A stretch of DNA of 46,261 bases. Source: Bacteroidales bacterium. GTDB taxonomy: Bacteria; Bacteroidota; Bacteroidia; Bacteroidales; UBA932. The stretch covers positions 1 through 46,261 of the forward strand of contig JAFZZW010000086.1 in assembly GCA_017615615.1 (NCBI GenBank), in the 5' to 3' direction. Within the stretch, counting starts at the first letter, position 1. Each line of letters opens with the position of its first letter. Below the pieces are notes generated by a model. That model worked only from the letters and a program-made list of their open reading frames with translations. It had not been told where the DNA came from and ran no database searches. Both the position numbers and the translations under genes were made by a program. Of the stretch, positions 33,783-46,261 are shown piece after piece.

Positions 33783-35549
33783 ATGTACAGAACTCACACT
33801 TGCGGAGAACTCCGCATAGCCCACAAAGGCGAAACAGTAACCCTGGCGGGATGGGTGCAGAAATCCCGCAAACTCGGAGGAATGACGTTCATCGACCTGC
33901 GCGACCGCTACGGCATCACGCAGCTGGTAGTGGAAGCCGACGCTCCCGCGGAACTTGTGGAGACCGCCGCGTCGCTCGGACGCGAGTTCGTGATCCAGGT
34001 CACCGGCGAGGTCCTCGAGCGCGAGAGCAAGAACCCCAAGCTCCCCACCGGAGAGATCGAAATCAAAGTCAAGGGCATCAACATATTGAACCGCTCGGCA
34101 GTGCCCCCGTTCACAATCGAGGAGAACTCCGACGGCGGCGAGGACCTGCGAGCCAAGTACCGCTACCTCGACCTTCGCCGTCCCCCTCTGCAGCAGGCCC
34201 TGGCCCTTCGTCACCGCCTGGCCCAGGAGGTCCGCACATATCTGGACAAGCAGGGCTTCATGGAAATCGAGACTCCGTACCTCATCAAATCGACCCCCGA
34301 GGGCGCCCGTGACTTCGTGGTTCCTTCCCGCATGAACCCCGGCACCTTCTACGCCCTTCCCCAGAGCCCCCAGACCTTCAAGCAGCTGCTGATGGTCGCA
34401 GGATACGACCGCTACTTCCAGATCGTACGCTGTTTCCGCGACGAAGACCTCCGCGCCGACCGCCAGCCCGAGTTCACCCAGATCGACTGCGAGATGAGTT
34501 TCGTGGAGCAGGAGGACGTCCTCGCCATGTTCGAGGGCATGATGCGCCAGATGTTCAAGAATGCCGTAGGCGTAGATATACCCAACCCCCTTCCCCGCAT
34601 GAGCTGGTACGACGCCATGGACGATTACGGCTCCGACAAGCCCGACATCCGCTTCGGCATGAAGATCCATGAAATCACCCAGCTGGTGCAGGGCTGCGGA
34701 TTCAGCGTGTTCGACGACGCCCCTTACGTGGGCGCCATAGCCGTTCCCGGCTGCGCCGAGTACACCCGCAAGCAGCTTGACGAGCTCACCGAGTGGGTCA
34801 AGCGTCCGCAGGTGGGTGCCAAGGGCCTCGTTTACGTCAAGCTGAACGCCGACGGCACCGTCAAGTCCAGCGTGGACAAGTTCTATACTCCCGGGAAGCT
34901 GCAGGAAGTTGCCGCCGCATGCGGCGCCGCAGCCGGAGACCTCCTTCTCGTCATGTGCGGCGGGAAGCGCAAGACCCAGACCCGCCTCGGCGTCCTGCGT
35001 ATCGAGATGGGCAACCGCCTTGGCCTGCGCGACCCCCACGTCTTCGCGCCCCTGTGGATCGTGGACTTCCCCCTGCTCGAATGGAGCGAGGAGGACGGCC
35101 GCTTCTACGCCATGCACCATCCCTTCACCGCCCCCAAGCCGGAGCATGAGAAATGGTTCTATTCCGACGCCAAGGAAGACCTCGAGCGCGTCTGCGCCAA
35201 CGCCTACGACTTCGTGCTCAACGGCACCGAGCTCGGCGGCGGTTCTATCCGAATCCACAACGCAGACATGCAGAAGCGCATGTTCGAGGTCCTGGGCATC
35301 GGTCCCGAAGAGGCCGAATACAAGTTCGGCTTCATCATCAACGCCTTCAAGTTCGGCGCCCCGCCCCACGGAGGCCTCGCCTTCGGCTTCGACAGGGTCT
35401 GCGCCCTCTTCGGCGGCCAGGAAACCATCCGCGACTACATCGCCTTCCCCAAGAACAACCAGGGCCGCGACGTCATGATAGATTCCCCGTCAAAGATAGA
35501 CCAGGTGCAGATGGACGAGCTGTTCCTCGCATCCACCGTCAAGGAATAA
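33783..35549 (+). CDS. aspS: Aspartyl-tRNA synthetase (588 aa)
   Basis: It charges tRNA-Asp with aspartate in the cytoplasm, a class II synthetase. The start [11 protein letters not shown] is the usual N-terminus. An OB-fold anticodon-binding domain (about residues 1-105) precedes the catalytic domain with motif 2 ([20 protein letters not shown]) and motif 3 ([10 protein letters not shown]) and the bacterial GAD insertion in between. The length is normal for the bacterial type. It has its own -7 box and is followed by a bidirectional terminator shared with the convergent lipoprotein gene. Whether it also charges tRNA-Asn cannot be judged from the sequence here. Confidence 0.97.
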   Translation: MYRTHTCGELRIAHKGETVTLAGWVQKSRKLGGMTFIDLRDRYGITQLVVEADAPAELVETAASLGREFVIQVTGEVLERESKNPKLPTGEIEIKVKGINILNRSAVPPFTIEENSDGGEDLRAKYRYLDLRRPPLQQALALRHRLAQEVRTYLDKQGFMEIETPYLIKSTPEGARDFVVPSRMNPGTFYALPQSPQTFKQLLMVAGYDRYFQIVRCFRDEDLRADRQPEFTQIDCEMSFVEQEDVLAMFEGMMRQMFKNAVGVDIPNPLPRMSWYDAMDDYGSDKPDIRFGMKIHEITQLVQGCGFSVFDDAPYVGAIAVPGCAEYTRKQLDELTEWVKRPQVGAKGLVYVKLNADGTVKSSVDKFYTPGKLQEVAAACGAAAGDLLLVMCGGKRKTQTRLGVLRIEMGNRLGLRDPHVFAPLWIVDFPLLEWSEEDGRFYAMHHPFTAPKPEHEKWFYSDAKEDLERVCANAYDFVLNGTELGGGSIRIHNADMQKRMFEVLGIGPEEAEYKFGFIINAFKFGAPPHGGLAFGFDRVCALFGGQETIRDYIAFPKNNQGRDVMIDSPSKIDQVQMDELFLASTVKE

Positions 35550-35553
35550 AAGA

Positions 35554-35586
35554 ATCCCCCGCCCGGTCGCTAAACCAGCGGGGGAT
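35554..35586. terminator. Bidirectional terminator between aspS and the convergent lipoprotein gene
   Basis: A perfect 9-bp stem (ATCCCCCGC at 35554-35562 with GCGGGGGAT at 35578-35586) encloses a 15-base loop. On the minus strand it is followed by a T-rich tail, so it best fits termination of the 35608-36333 gene but probably also stops aspS transcripts. Confidence 0.75.
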
Positions 35587-35607
35587 AACTGTATCTGCGG
35601 CGGAATA

Positions 35608-36333
35608 CTACTTGGAAGCGTCCTTGAGGGCTTTCTCGACCTGCTTCTGGACTTCGGGGTCCTCGAGCATCTTTTCGGCCTCTTCCATGGTCTCGTCGAA
35701 GCTCTTCTGGAGGCCCTTGTACATCTTGACGGAATAGCCGAGCTTGACGTCGTCCTTCTCCAGGAGACTGATCTCGCAGCGGTGCAGCGCGCCGTCCTTG
35801 ACGAACGACCAGCCGTAGCTGCCGATGTAGATCTCGATTCCGAAGATCTTGGAGCCGTTGTTGTCCTGGATCATCTTCTCAAGGTCTTTCTCGGCGTAGG
35901 CCTCTTCCTTGGCGCTCTTCTCCTCGAAGCCATAGACGTTCATGCCGTTGTCGGACGCCTTTTTGGTGATGGCGTATATCCTGCGGACATTCTCTATGTG
36001 CTGCTCCTTGGTGTAGGTGTCGCCTTCCTGGATCTTGAAGTTGGCCAGGGCGTCGCGCTCGTCGCCGTAGTAGGTGTACTTGCTGGTCTCGTTGAGCTTG
36101 TAGTCGGGAGCTAGGTCGGACAGCTTGATGCCTTCATTCTTGAGGAAGTAGTACTCGGCGGCCTCCTTGGAGTATTTTTCACCCTCGAAGGCATCCTTGA
36201 TGACCTTGTCGGCAACCTTTTCAATGTCGACCTTGTCGGTCTTCTTGTCGGACTTCTTGCCGCCGTTGTTGCCGCAGCTTGCGCAGAGGACGATACCCGC
36301 TGCGCACATGAGAATTAGTGCAAATCTTTTCAT
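35608..36333 (-). CDS. Lipoprotein of unknown function (241 aa)
   Basis: No family is recognised. A lipobox (VLCASC) gives an acylated Cys near residue 20, followed by GNNGGKKSDKKTDK. The Lys-rich stretch after the Cys differs from the acidic stretches of the operon lipoproteins, so retention on the periplasmic side is more likely. The rest is highly charged and mostly helical, with a C-terminal amphipathic helix rich in Glu and Lys (ETMEEAEKMLEDPEVQKQVE). A beta segment (GIEIYIGSYGWSFVKDG) lies near the middle. It has its own promoter and a shared terminator, so it is a single-gene unit. Confidence 0.75.
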   Translation of the reverse strand: MKRFALILMCAAGIVLCASCGNNGGKKSDKKTDKVDIEKVADKVIKDAFEGEKYSKEAAEYYFLKNEGIKLSDLAPDYKLNETSKYTYYGDERDALANFKIQEGDTYTKEQHIENVRRIYAITKKASDNGMNVYGFEEKSAKEEAYAEKDLEKMIQDNNGSKIFGIEIYIGSYGWSFVKDGALHRCEISLLEKDDVKLGYSVKMYKGLQKSFDETMEEAEKMLEDPEVQKQVEKALKDASK

Positions 36334-36350
36334 ATCAGTCGTTGTTTGTG

Positions 36351-36382
36351 CAAATATAACTAAAAATCGAATCCGAATGAAA
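36351..36382 (-). promoter_or_regulatory. Promoter of the 241-aa lipoprotein gene
   Basis: On the minus strand TATATTTG (36351-36358) matches the -7 consensus and ends 17 bp before the ATG at 36333. TTTC at 36379-36382 lies at the 20-bp spacing and is a near match to the -33 TTTG. It overlaps the 3' end of the upstream patatin gene. Confidence 0.6.
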
Positions 36383-38735
36383 GGTAGAGACCCGGCGACC
36401 TGGTGACGCTGGACCAGTTGACGTTGACCTTGAGCGGGCCTGCCATGGTCCCCAGCGCGTACTCGAGGCCGAATCCCATGAACGGCACGGTGGTCTGCTC
36501 CGGCCGGAAGAAGCCGGGTACCGTACGCGCCGTGATGCCGCCTCCGGCAATCAGCGAGACATAATGGTTACGTAACGGGTTGAACCGTATATCCACCGAC
36601 CCGAGCGCGAGGGCGGACTGGGTTACGGATGCGTAGGGGATTCCGGTGAACGGTATCTGCTGGTCGAGGTAGCGTCCGCGGATCTGGCCTCCGATGAGGT
36701 TGGTGTACGGCAGGGGTATGTCATCCCCGAACAGTATCCGGACGTCCGCGGAAGGCAGGACGGTGAGCCACGGCAGGGGGCTCAGGGCGGTGCGTGCGTT
36801 GACCTGCGCAATGTGGAACGGCGCCGAGCGTGTCACCAGCCCTCCCGGATTGAATGTATAGCTCGCCTTCGCCTGCCAGCCGGACACGGGGAAGACGGCG
36901 TCGTCGAAGGTGTCCACGGAGAAATCGGTCCAGAGCGAGATGTAGTCGTTGGACTGGCTGCGGGTGTCGTAGTCCACCACCGGGTTGTCGGTCATCAGCG
37001 AGCCGAGGGCGTAATAGTCGTTGCTCACGCCGATCCGAAGTTCCCATGCGCGCCGGCGTTCCCAGTCCAGGTATGCCTCCTGCCGCAGGTCGACTGACTC
37101 CAGCGAGAACTTGCTGCCGAGGAAGTTGAACTGGTTGCGGTTGATTACCTTGACCAGCGTGCGAAGGTTGTATGACGGGCCCCTTTTCGTACGGTAGCTG
37201 TAGCGTCCCTCGAAGTAGGGATTGGCAGATACCTTAACGGTGGACTCCAGCACGTGGCCGCTGAGGTCGTGTACGTTGAATCCGAAGTTGACGAGCAGCG
37301 ACGTCACCTCTTCCGTGTCCATGTGCAGGCCGATGCCGAAGTGGTGCACAGGGCCCTGGCGGCAGACTACCTTGAGCCTGTACGGCTCCTCTTTTCCCGT
37401 AATCCTGTAAGATACGTGCTCGAAGGCGCCGGTGCCGTAAACCTTGGATGTCTGCTTCTCTATTTCCTGGCGGGTGACGCGGTCTCCGGGATGAATGCTG
37501 ATGAGTTGCCGGATGAAAAGGGTGTCGGACGGAGCAACGCCCTCCAGGTCTATCCCTTCGATGAGCAGGGCCTCCCGGTTGACGTCGCGTGCGGGCGGGC
37601 CCTGTAGCTTCGTACCCTTCCCGCCGGTCAGCCTGCTGATCTCCTGCAGGCCTTTGTCGGCCTCCAGCGCGGCCTCGTAGCCCCTGTCCAGTATGGTAGC
37701 TACGGCATCGCTGCTGAAGCTCATCATGTTGAATTCATGAAGGTCCGGCTTGATGCGGATGTCGGTGATCTCCGGGTGGAGGTTGAAGTCGTCGTTGGAG
37801 AACAGGTCCAGGCCCCGCCAGAAGATGTCCATCATGTTGTTGAGGGAAAGGAACTCGTGGTTCTCGTCCGATATGTCCACGCCTATTATTATGTCGGCCC
37901 CTATCTTCATGGCGAGGTCGACGGGGAAGTTGTTGAGCATGCCGCCGTCGAGCAGCACCATGCCGTCGGTGCGTACGGGCGTGAAGAGGCCGGGGATGGC
38001 CATAGTGGAGCGCATTGCGGTTGCGAGGTTCCCGCTGTGCCAGGCCTTGGCGTCGCCGGAATACATGTCCGTCGCCATGCAGATGAAAGGAATCGGCAGG
38101 GAGAAGAAATCCAGGGAGTCGGCGTATCCGGCGGACACGCTGGTGAAGATGTTGGATACATTCTGCCCCTCTATGATTCCGGAAGGCAGCCCGCGCAGGA
38201 AATTGTTCTTGAGCTCGTTCTGGTACAGCGTAAGCGAATTGGCACGCAGGATTTCATTCAGGCTCGGACTCTCCTTGACGCCTCTCTGGTAGAAAGGGAC
38301 GGAGAGGATGTAGGTCTCCTTGTATTTGAGCTGCGACCGGGCTATGCGGCTCCGCGGGATGCGGTCGCTGAGGGTGAGTTCCCAGTCGACGGAACGGATG
38401 AGGGAATCCAGATAATTGCCGTCGTAGCCGAGGGCGTACAGGCCGCCCACGAGGCCGCCCATGCTGGTGCCGAGTACGACATCTACCGGAATCCCCAGTT
38501 CCTCGATGCGCTTGATGGCGCCGATGTGCGCGGCGCCCTTGGCTCCGCCGCCACCGAGCACAAGCGCCACCGTGGGCCTGTGCTGCGTGGCGTGGATCCT
38601 GTCCATCCGTGCCTGCATCTGCCTGACGGCCGCGGCGTCCGAAGGGTCGTGGCCGAATCCGGTGATGCTTGTGGACTGCGCATGCAGCGCAGGCGAAAGC
38701 ATCAGCAGCAGAAACAGGACGGGGACGGGCTTCAT
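36360..38735 (-). CDS. Patatin-like phospholipase with C-terminal Omp85/BamA-type barrel (791 aa)
   Basis: It is a predicted outer-membrane protein with a periplasmic or surface patatin domain. A signal peptide (about residues 1-19) is followed by the patatin domain (about 54-330): the oxyanion loop GGGGAKG (61-67), the nucleophile Ser91 in GTSMG, and the catalytic Asp in LLDGGMLNNFPVD. A POTRA-like segment (about 390-465) and a 16-strand barrel of the surface-antigen type, ending in SFGFDF with a terminal Phe, follow. The arrangement matches the PlpD-like type V-d proteins of other bacteria. It probably acts on membrane phospholipids. The start is 4 bp after the uraA stop, so they form an operon. 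Confidence 0.9.
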   Translation of the reverse strand: MKPVPVLFLLLMLSPALHAQSTSITGFGHDPSDAAAVRQMQARMDRIHATQHRPTVALVLGGGGAKGAAHIGAIKRIEELGIPVDVVLGTSMGGLVGGLYALGYDGNYLDSLIRSVDWELTLSDRIPRSRIARSQLKYKETYILSVPFYQRGVKESPSLNEILRANSLTLYQNELKNNFLRGLPSGIIEGQNVSNIFTSVSAGYADSLDFFSLPIPFICMATDMYSGDAKAWHSGNLATAMRSTMAIPGLFTPVRTDGMVLLDGGMLNNFPVDLAMKIGADIIIGVDISDENHEFLSLNNMMDIFWRGLDLFSNDDFNLHPEITDIRIKPDLHEFNMMSFSSDAVATILDRGYEAALEADKGLQEISRLTGGKGTKLQGPPARDVNREALLIEGIDLEGVAPSDTLFIRQLISIHPGDRVTRQEIEKQTSKVYGTGAFEHVSYRITGKEEPYRLKVVCRQGPVHHFGIGLHMDTEEVTSLLVNFGFNVHDLSGHVLESTVKVSANPYFEGRYSYRTKRGPSYNLRTLVKVINRNQFNFLGSKFSLESVDLRQEAYLDWERRRAWELRIGVSNDYYALGSLMTDNPVVDYDTRSQSNDYISLWTDFSVDTFDDAVFPVSGWQAKASYTFNPGGLVTRSAPFHIAQVNARTALSPLPWLTVLPSADVRILFGDDIPLPYTNLIGGQIRGRYLDQQIPFTGIPYASVTQSALALGSVDIRFNPLRNHYVSLIAGGGITARTVPGFFRPEQTTVPFMGFGLEYALGTMAGPLKVNVNWSSVTRSPGLYLSFGFDF

Positions 38736-38739
38736 TGTC

Positions 38740-40092
38740 TTACTTGCGCAGGGAAGGGTTTATCTCGAAGTCCACCGCCTTGTCTCCCTGGGGGTTGGCG
38801 CCGAACTCGTAGTCCTTGCCGGGCAGCACCGCATTGAGGATGACGCCGACGATGGCGGCGACGGCGAGGCCGCTAAGCGAGGTGAATCCGAGGTTGATGG
38901 AATCATTGGCCCCATACTTGATGCCGATGGCGAGAACCAGGATGAGGGCGGCGACGAGCACGTTGCGGCTCTTGGTGAAATCGACCTTGTTCTCCACGAT
39001 GTTGCGGACGCCGACGGCGGAAATCATACCGTAAAGCACCAGGGAGACGCCTCCGATGGTGGATGCCGGCATGCAGGCGATGAGAGCGCTGAACTTGGGG
39101 CAGAAGCTGAGGATTATGGCGAACACGGCGGCGATGCGGATGACGCGGGGGTCATATACCCTTGTGAGGTTGAGCACTCCGGTATTCTCGCCGTAGGTGG
39201 TATTTGCGGGAGCGCCGAACAGGGAGGCCAGCATGGTTGCGAGGCCGTCTCCCATGAGCGTACGGTGCAGGCCGGGATTCTCAAGGTAGTTGATGCCGAC
39301 GGTCGATGAAATGGCGCACATGTCGCCGATGTGCTCCATCATGGTGGCGAGCGAAATTGGTACGATGGCGATAATGGCGCTGACCAGCAGGCCCCAGTTG
39401 GGATTGCCGAAAACATGGAAAGCCGTATTCTCCCAGCGGAAAGGAACTCCAAGCCAGGCGGCCTCCTTGACGGCGGAGAAGTCGCAGAGGCCGAAGCAGG
39501 CCGCCACGATATATGAGCCCAGGACGCCCAGAAGGATGGGTATGATGCGAATCATGCCTTTACCCCATATATTGCAGACTATGATGATGGCGATGGCCAG
39601 CAGGGCTATCCACCAGTTGCTGTTGCAGTTCTGGATGGCCGAGCCGGAAAGGGTGAGGCCTATGGCTATGATGATGGGGCCGGTTACGATGGGCGGGAAG
39701 AAGCGCATGACCTTCTTTGCCCCGAATGCGGCAATCAGTCCGGCCAGGATGAAATAAACAATGCCTGCCGAGAAGACTCCGATACAGGCATAGGGAAGCG
39801 ACTCCGCGGCGCTGAGCCCCTGCTGCGCGCCCATGGAGACCACTGCCGCATACCCGCCGAGGAATGCGAAGGAAGATCCGAGGAACGCCGGAACCTTGAG
39901 TTTGGTCAGGAAATGAAAAATTAAAGTGCCCAAACCTGCGAACAGCAAGGTGGCACTCATCGAAAGACCTGTGATTACAGGGACCAGGACCGTGGCTCCG
40001 AACATGGCGAACATGTGCTGGAGGCCCAGGGTAAGCATTTTGCCCTTACCAAGCGTGCGGGCATCGTAAACCGATTGAGAAGTTTGTGTCAT
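38740..40092 (-). CDS. uraA: Uracil/xanthine permease, NCS2 family (450 aa)
   Basis: It is an inner-membrane nucleobase:proton symporter. About 14 hydrophobic segments are visible. It carries the NCS2 signatures LGLQHMFAMFGATVLVP, FLGSSFAFLGG, MEHIGD and NTTYGENTGV; the Glu residues in MEHIGD and GEN correspond to substrate-binding Glu residues of E. coli UraA, which favours uracil over xanthine. It overlaps none of its neighbours and lies 4 bp upstream of the patatin gene. The promoter is embedded beside the rpoC terminator. Confidence 0.93.
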   Translation of the reverse strand: MTQTSQSVYDARTLGKGKMLTLGLQHMFAMFGATVLVPVITGLSMSATLLFAGLGTLIFHFLTKLKVPAFLGSSFAFLGGYAAVVSMGAQQGLSAAESLPYACIGVFSAGIVYFILAGLIAAFGAKKVMRFFPPIVTGPIIIAIGLTLSGSAIQNCNSNWWIALLAIAIIIVCNIWGKGMIRIIPILLGVLGSYIVAACFGLCDFSAVKEAAWLGVPFRWENTAFHVFGNPNWGLLVSAIIAIVPISLATMMEHIGDMCAISSTVGINYLENPGLHRTLMGDGLATMLASLFGAPANTTYGENTGVLNLTRVYDPRVIRIAAVFAIILSFCPKFSALIACMPASTIGGVSLVLYGMISAVGVRNIVENKVDFTKSRNVLVAALILVLAIGIKYGANDSINLGFTSLSGLAVAAIVGVILNAVLPGKDYEFGANPQGDKAVDFEINPSLRK

Positions 40093-40111
40093 AATGATAA
40101 AGTAAACATGC

Positions 40112-40143
40112 CAAATATAGAAAAAATCGGTTTAAAGGACAAA
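40112..40143 (-). promoter_or_regulatory. Promoter of uraA and the patatin gene
   Basis: On the minus strand, TTTG (40140-40143) and TATATTTG (40112-40119) are separated by exactly 20 bp. The -33 element forms part of the T-tract of the rpoC terminator. The ATG at 40092 follows 19 bp after the -7 box. Confidence 0.75.
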
Positions 40144-40144
40144 A

Positions 40145-40175
40145 AAAACGCCGGCCATACCCAGGCCGGCGTTTT
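40145..40175 (-). terminator. Rho-independent terminator of rpoC
   Basis: A perfect 12-bp stem (40145-40156 with 40164-40175) with a 7-base loop is followed on the minus strand by an 8-base T-tract (counting part of the stem). It ends the rpoBC unit 17 bp after the rpoC stop. Confidence 0.9.
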
Positions 40176-40192
40176 AATGAATATTCAGTCTT

Positions 40193-44476
<4,284 letters not shown>

Positions 44477-44497
44477 ATCGTGTATCGCTGTAATTGA

Positions 44498-46261
44498 TTA
44501 TTCCAAAGTGACTTTGAGACCGAGGCCGCGGAGCTCGTGCAGGAGCACGTTGAGGGATTCGGGAATGCCTGCGGGAGGCATGGGATCACCCTTTACGATG
44601 GCCTCGTAGGTCTTGGAACGGCCGGTGATGTCGTCGGACTTCACGGTGAGGATCTCCTGGAGGGTGTTGGCCGCACCGAATGCCTCGAGGGCCCAGACCT
44701 CCATTTCACCGAAACGCTGGCCGCCGAACTGGGCTTTACCGCCGAGAGGCTGCTGGGTGATGAGGGAGTAGGGACCGATGGAGCGGGCGTGCATCTTGTC
44801 GTCGACCATGTGGCCGAGCTTGATCATGTAGATGACGCCGACGGTTGCGGGCTGGTCGAAATAGTCACCGGTGCCGCCGTCGCGGAGCTGCGTCTTGCCG
44901 AAGCGGGGAACGCCCGCCTTGTCGGTGTAGTCGCAGATCTCGTCGATGCTGGCGCCGTCGAAAATCGGGGTGCTGAACTTGAGCCCGAGCCTGTAACCCG
45001 CCCAACCGAGCACGGTTTCATAGATCTGGCCGAGGTTCATACGGGAAGGCACGCCGAGAGGGTTGAGGACGATGTCCACCGGGGTGCCGTCGTCGAGGAA
45101 CGGCATGTCCTCGCGGCGGACGATCTTGGCAACGATACCCTTGTTGCCGTGACGGCCTGCCATCTTGTCACCGACGGTGATCTTGCGCTTCTTGGCGATA
45201 TAGACCTTCGCAAGCTGCATGACGCCGTTGGGGAGCTCGTCGCCGACTTTCATCTTGTCGATTTCGCGCTTGAACGCGGCGGCTTCGGTCTTGTAGGTGA
45301 TGCAGTAATTGTTGATAAGGTCGCGGATCATCGCGTTGGTGTCCTTGTCGGAGGTCCACTTGCCGGAACCGACGTTCTGGTAGTCGATGCTGCGGAGCAA
45401 CTCGGCGGTGAACTTCTTGTCCTTGGGAACTATCTCCACGTTGTACAGGTCGCAGATACCGGCGCTCTTGCGGTTCTTGGTAAGGACTGCAAGACGGCTG
45501 ATGAGATCCTCGCGGAGCTTCTCCGCCTTGGCGTCGAATTCCTGCTGGCGGGCTTCCAGGCGGGCCTTCTGGTCCAGTTTGGACTGGCCCCTGCGGCCGC
45601 TTTCCTTGGCGAGCTTGGTGTAGAGGGCGGTGCCCACCACGGTGCCGGACAGGGAAGGATTGGCCTTGAGGGAGGCGTCTTTCACGTCGCCTGCCTTGTC
45701 GCCGAAGATGGCCTTGAGGAGCTTCTCTTCCGGGGAAGGATCGCTCTCGCCCTTCGGGGTGATCTTGCCGATCATGATATCGCCCGGCTCGACGTGTGCG
45801 CCTATGCGGATGATACCGTCCTTGCCGAGGTCGCGGGTGGCGTCTTCGCTGACGTTGGGGATGTCGGAGGTGAGCTCTTCCATGCCGCGCTTGGTGTCAC
45901 GGACCTCGGTGAGGTACTCGTCGACGTGGATGGAGGTGAGGATATCCCACTTGACCATCTCTTCGCTAAGCACGATGGCGTCCTCGTAGTTGTATCCCTT
46001 CCAGGGCATGAATGCCACCTTGAGGTTGCGGCCGAGCGCGAGCTCTCCGCCCTGCGTGGCGTAGCCCTCGGTGAGGACCTGGCCCTTCTCTATCTTGTCC
46101 CCCTTGCGCACGATGGGCTTGAGGTTGATAGTGGTGCTCTGGTTGGTCCTGCGGTAGATGGGGAGCTTGTAAACGACCTCCTCCGGTGCGAAGGAAACGA
46201 ACTTTTCGTCGTCGGTGCGGTCGTACTTGACGCGGATCTGGTCGGCGTCCACATAGGTGAC
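44498..46261 (-). CDS. rpoB: DNA-directed RNA polymerase subunit beta, C-terminal part (587 aa in window)
   Basis: The 5' part lies beyond the window edge; the frame is open to base 46261. The visible part includes [36 protein letters not shown], and the C-terminal [20 protein letters not shown], followed by [16 protein letters not shown], all typical of beta. The rifampicin-resistance region is expected upstream of the window. It forms an operon with rpoC. Confidence 0.97.
   Translation of the reverse strand, partial: VTYVDADQIRVKYDRTDDEKFVSFAPEEVVYKLPIYRRTNQSTTINLKPIVRKGDKIEKGQVLTEGYATQGGELALGRNLKVAFMPWKGYNYEDAIVLSEEMVKWDILTSIHVDEYLTEVRDTKRGMEELTSDIPNVSEDATRDLGKDGIIRIGAHVEPGDIMIGKITPKGESDPSPEEKLLKAIFGDKAGDVKDASLKANPSLSGTVVGTALYTKLAKESGRRGQSKLDQKARLEARQQEFDAKAEKLREDLISRLAVLTKNRKSAGICDLYNVEIVPKDKKFTAELLRSIDYQNVGSGKWTSDKDTNAMIRDLINNYCITYKTEAAAFKREIDKMKVGDELPNGVMQLAKVYIAKKRKITVGDKMAGRHGNKGIVAKIVRREDMPFLDDGTPVDIVLNPLGVPSRMNLGQIYETVLGWAGYRLGLKFSTPIFDGASIDEICDYTDKAGVPRFGKTQLRDGGTGDYFDQPATVGVIYMIKLGHMVDDKMHARSIGPYSLITQQPLGGKAQFGGQRFGEMEVWALEAFGAANTLQEILTVKSDDITGRSKTYEAIVKGDPMPPAGIPESLNVLLHELRGLGLKVTLE

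Overview
The window is chromosomal DNA from a GC-rich member of the Bacteroidales, probably a gut or rumen species of the Rikenellaceae/Alistipes type or a related uncultured group; this is inferred. The evidence is a SusC/SusD pair, BACON, fimbrillin-like and carboxypeptidase-regulatory-like domains, promoters of the Bacteroidetes form TTTG-N20-TAnnTTTG, almost no Shine-Dalgarno sequences, and the typical rpoB, rpoC and aspS proteins. No intergenic gap exceeds 140 bp. I saw no tRNA, rRNA, CRISPR array, insertion sequence or integrase.

Layout. 57-1148 is an autoinhibited Fic protein with its own promoter and terminator. 1285-3192 is a GH127-type beta-L-arabinofuranosidase, also a separate unit. 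3302-27870 looks like one operon of about 24.6 kb, with gaps of 1-31 bp or small overlaps. In order it holds a GH97-SGNH esterase fusion, a fimbrillin-phosphoesterase lipoprotein, SusC, SusD, a BACON/GLUG-repeat lipoprotein, a second phosphoesterase, a beta-helix-phosphoesterase fusion, a 44-residue micro-protein, a fimbrillin/GLUG lipoprotein, a fourth phosphoesterase, a 38-residue micro-protein and a short fimbrillin-like lipoprotein. An organophosphate:phosphate antiporter (27903-29288) follows on the same strand. 29298-32435 on the minus strand encodes a probable beta-propeller protein and a sialate O-acetylesterase fused to an endonuclease/exonuclease/phosphatase domain. From 32495 on lie mostly housekeeping genes: an unknown membrane-anchored protein, aspS, a lipoprotein, a patatin/Omp85-like outer-membrane phospholipase, uraA, rpoC and the 3' part of rpoB.

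How it may work together. The 3302-27870 operon looks like a polysaccharide-utilisation locus in which the usual set of glycoside hydrolases is largely replaced by four paralogous calcineurin-like phosphoesterases. They are built by recombining a small set of modules: fimbrillin-like anchor, GLUG beta-helix, small beta-sandwich, phosphoesterase and C-terminal domain. With SusC/SusD for import, a GH97 enzyme, two predicted deacetylases, an EEP-type phosphodiesterase and an organophosphate antiporter nearby, the simplest reading is a system that binds, dephosphorylates and imports a phosphate-bearing glycan or glycoconjugate. The substrate is not visible in the sequence. The repeated modules and the two related micro-proteins are the most novel elements.
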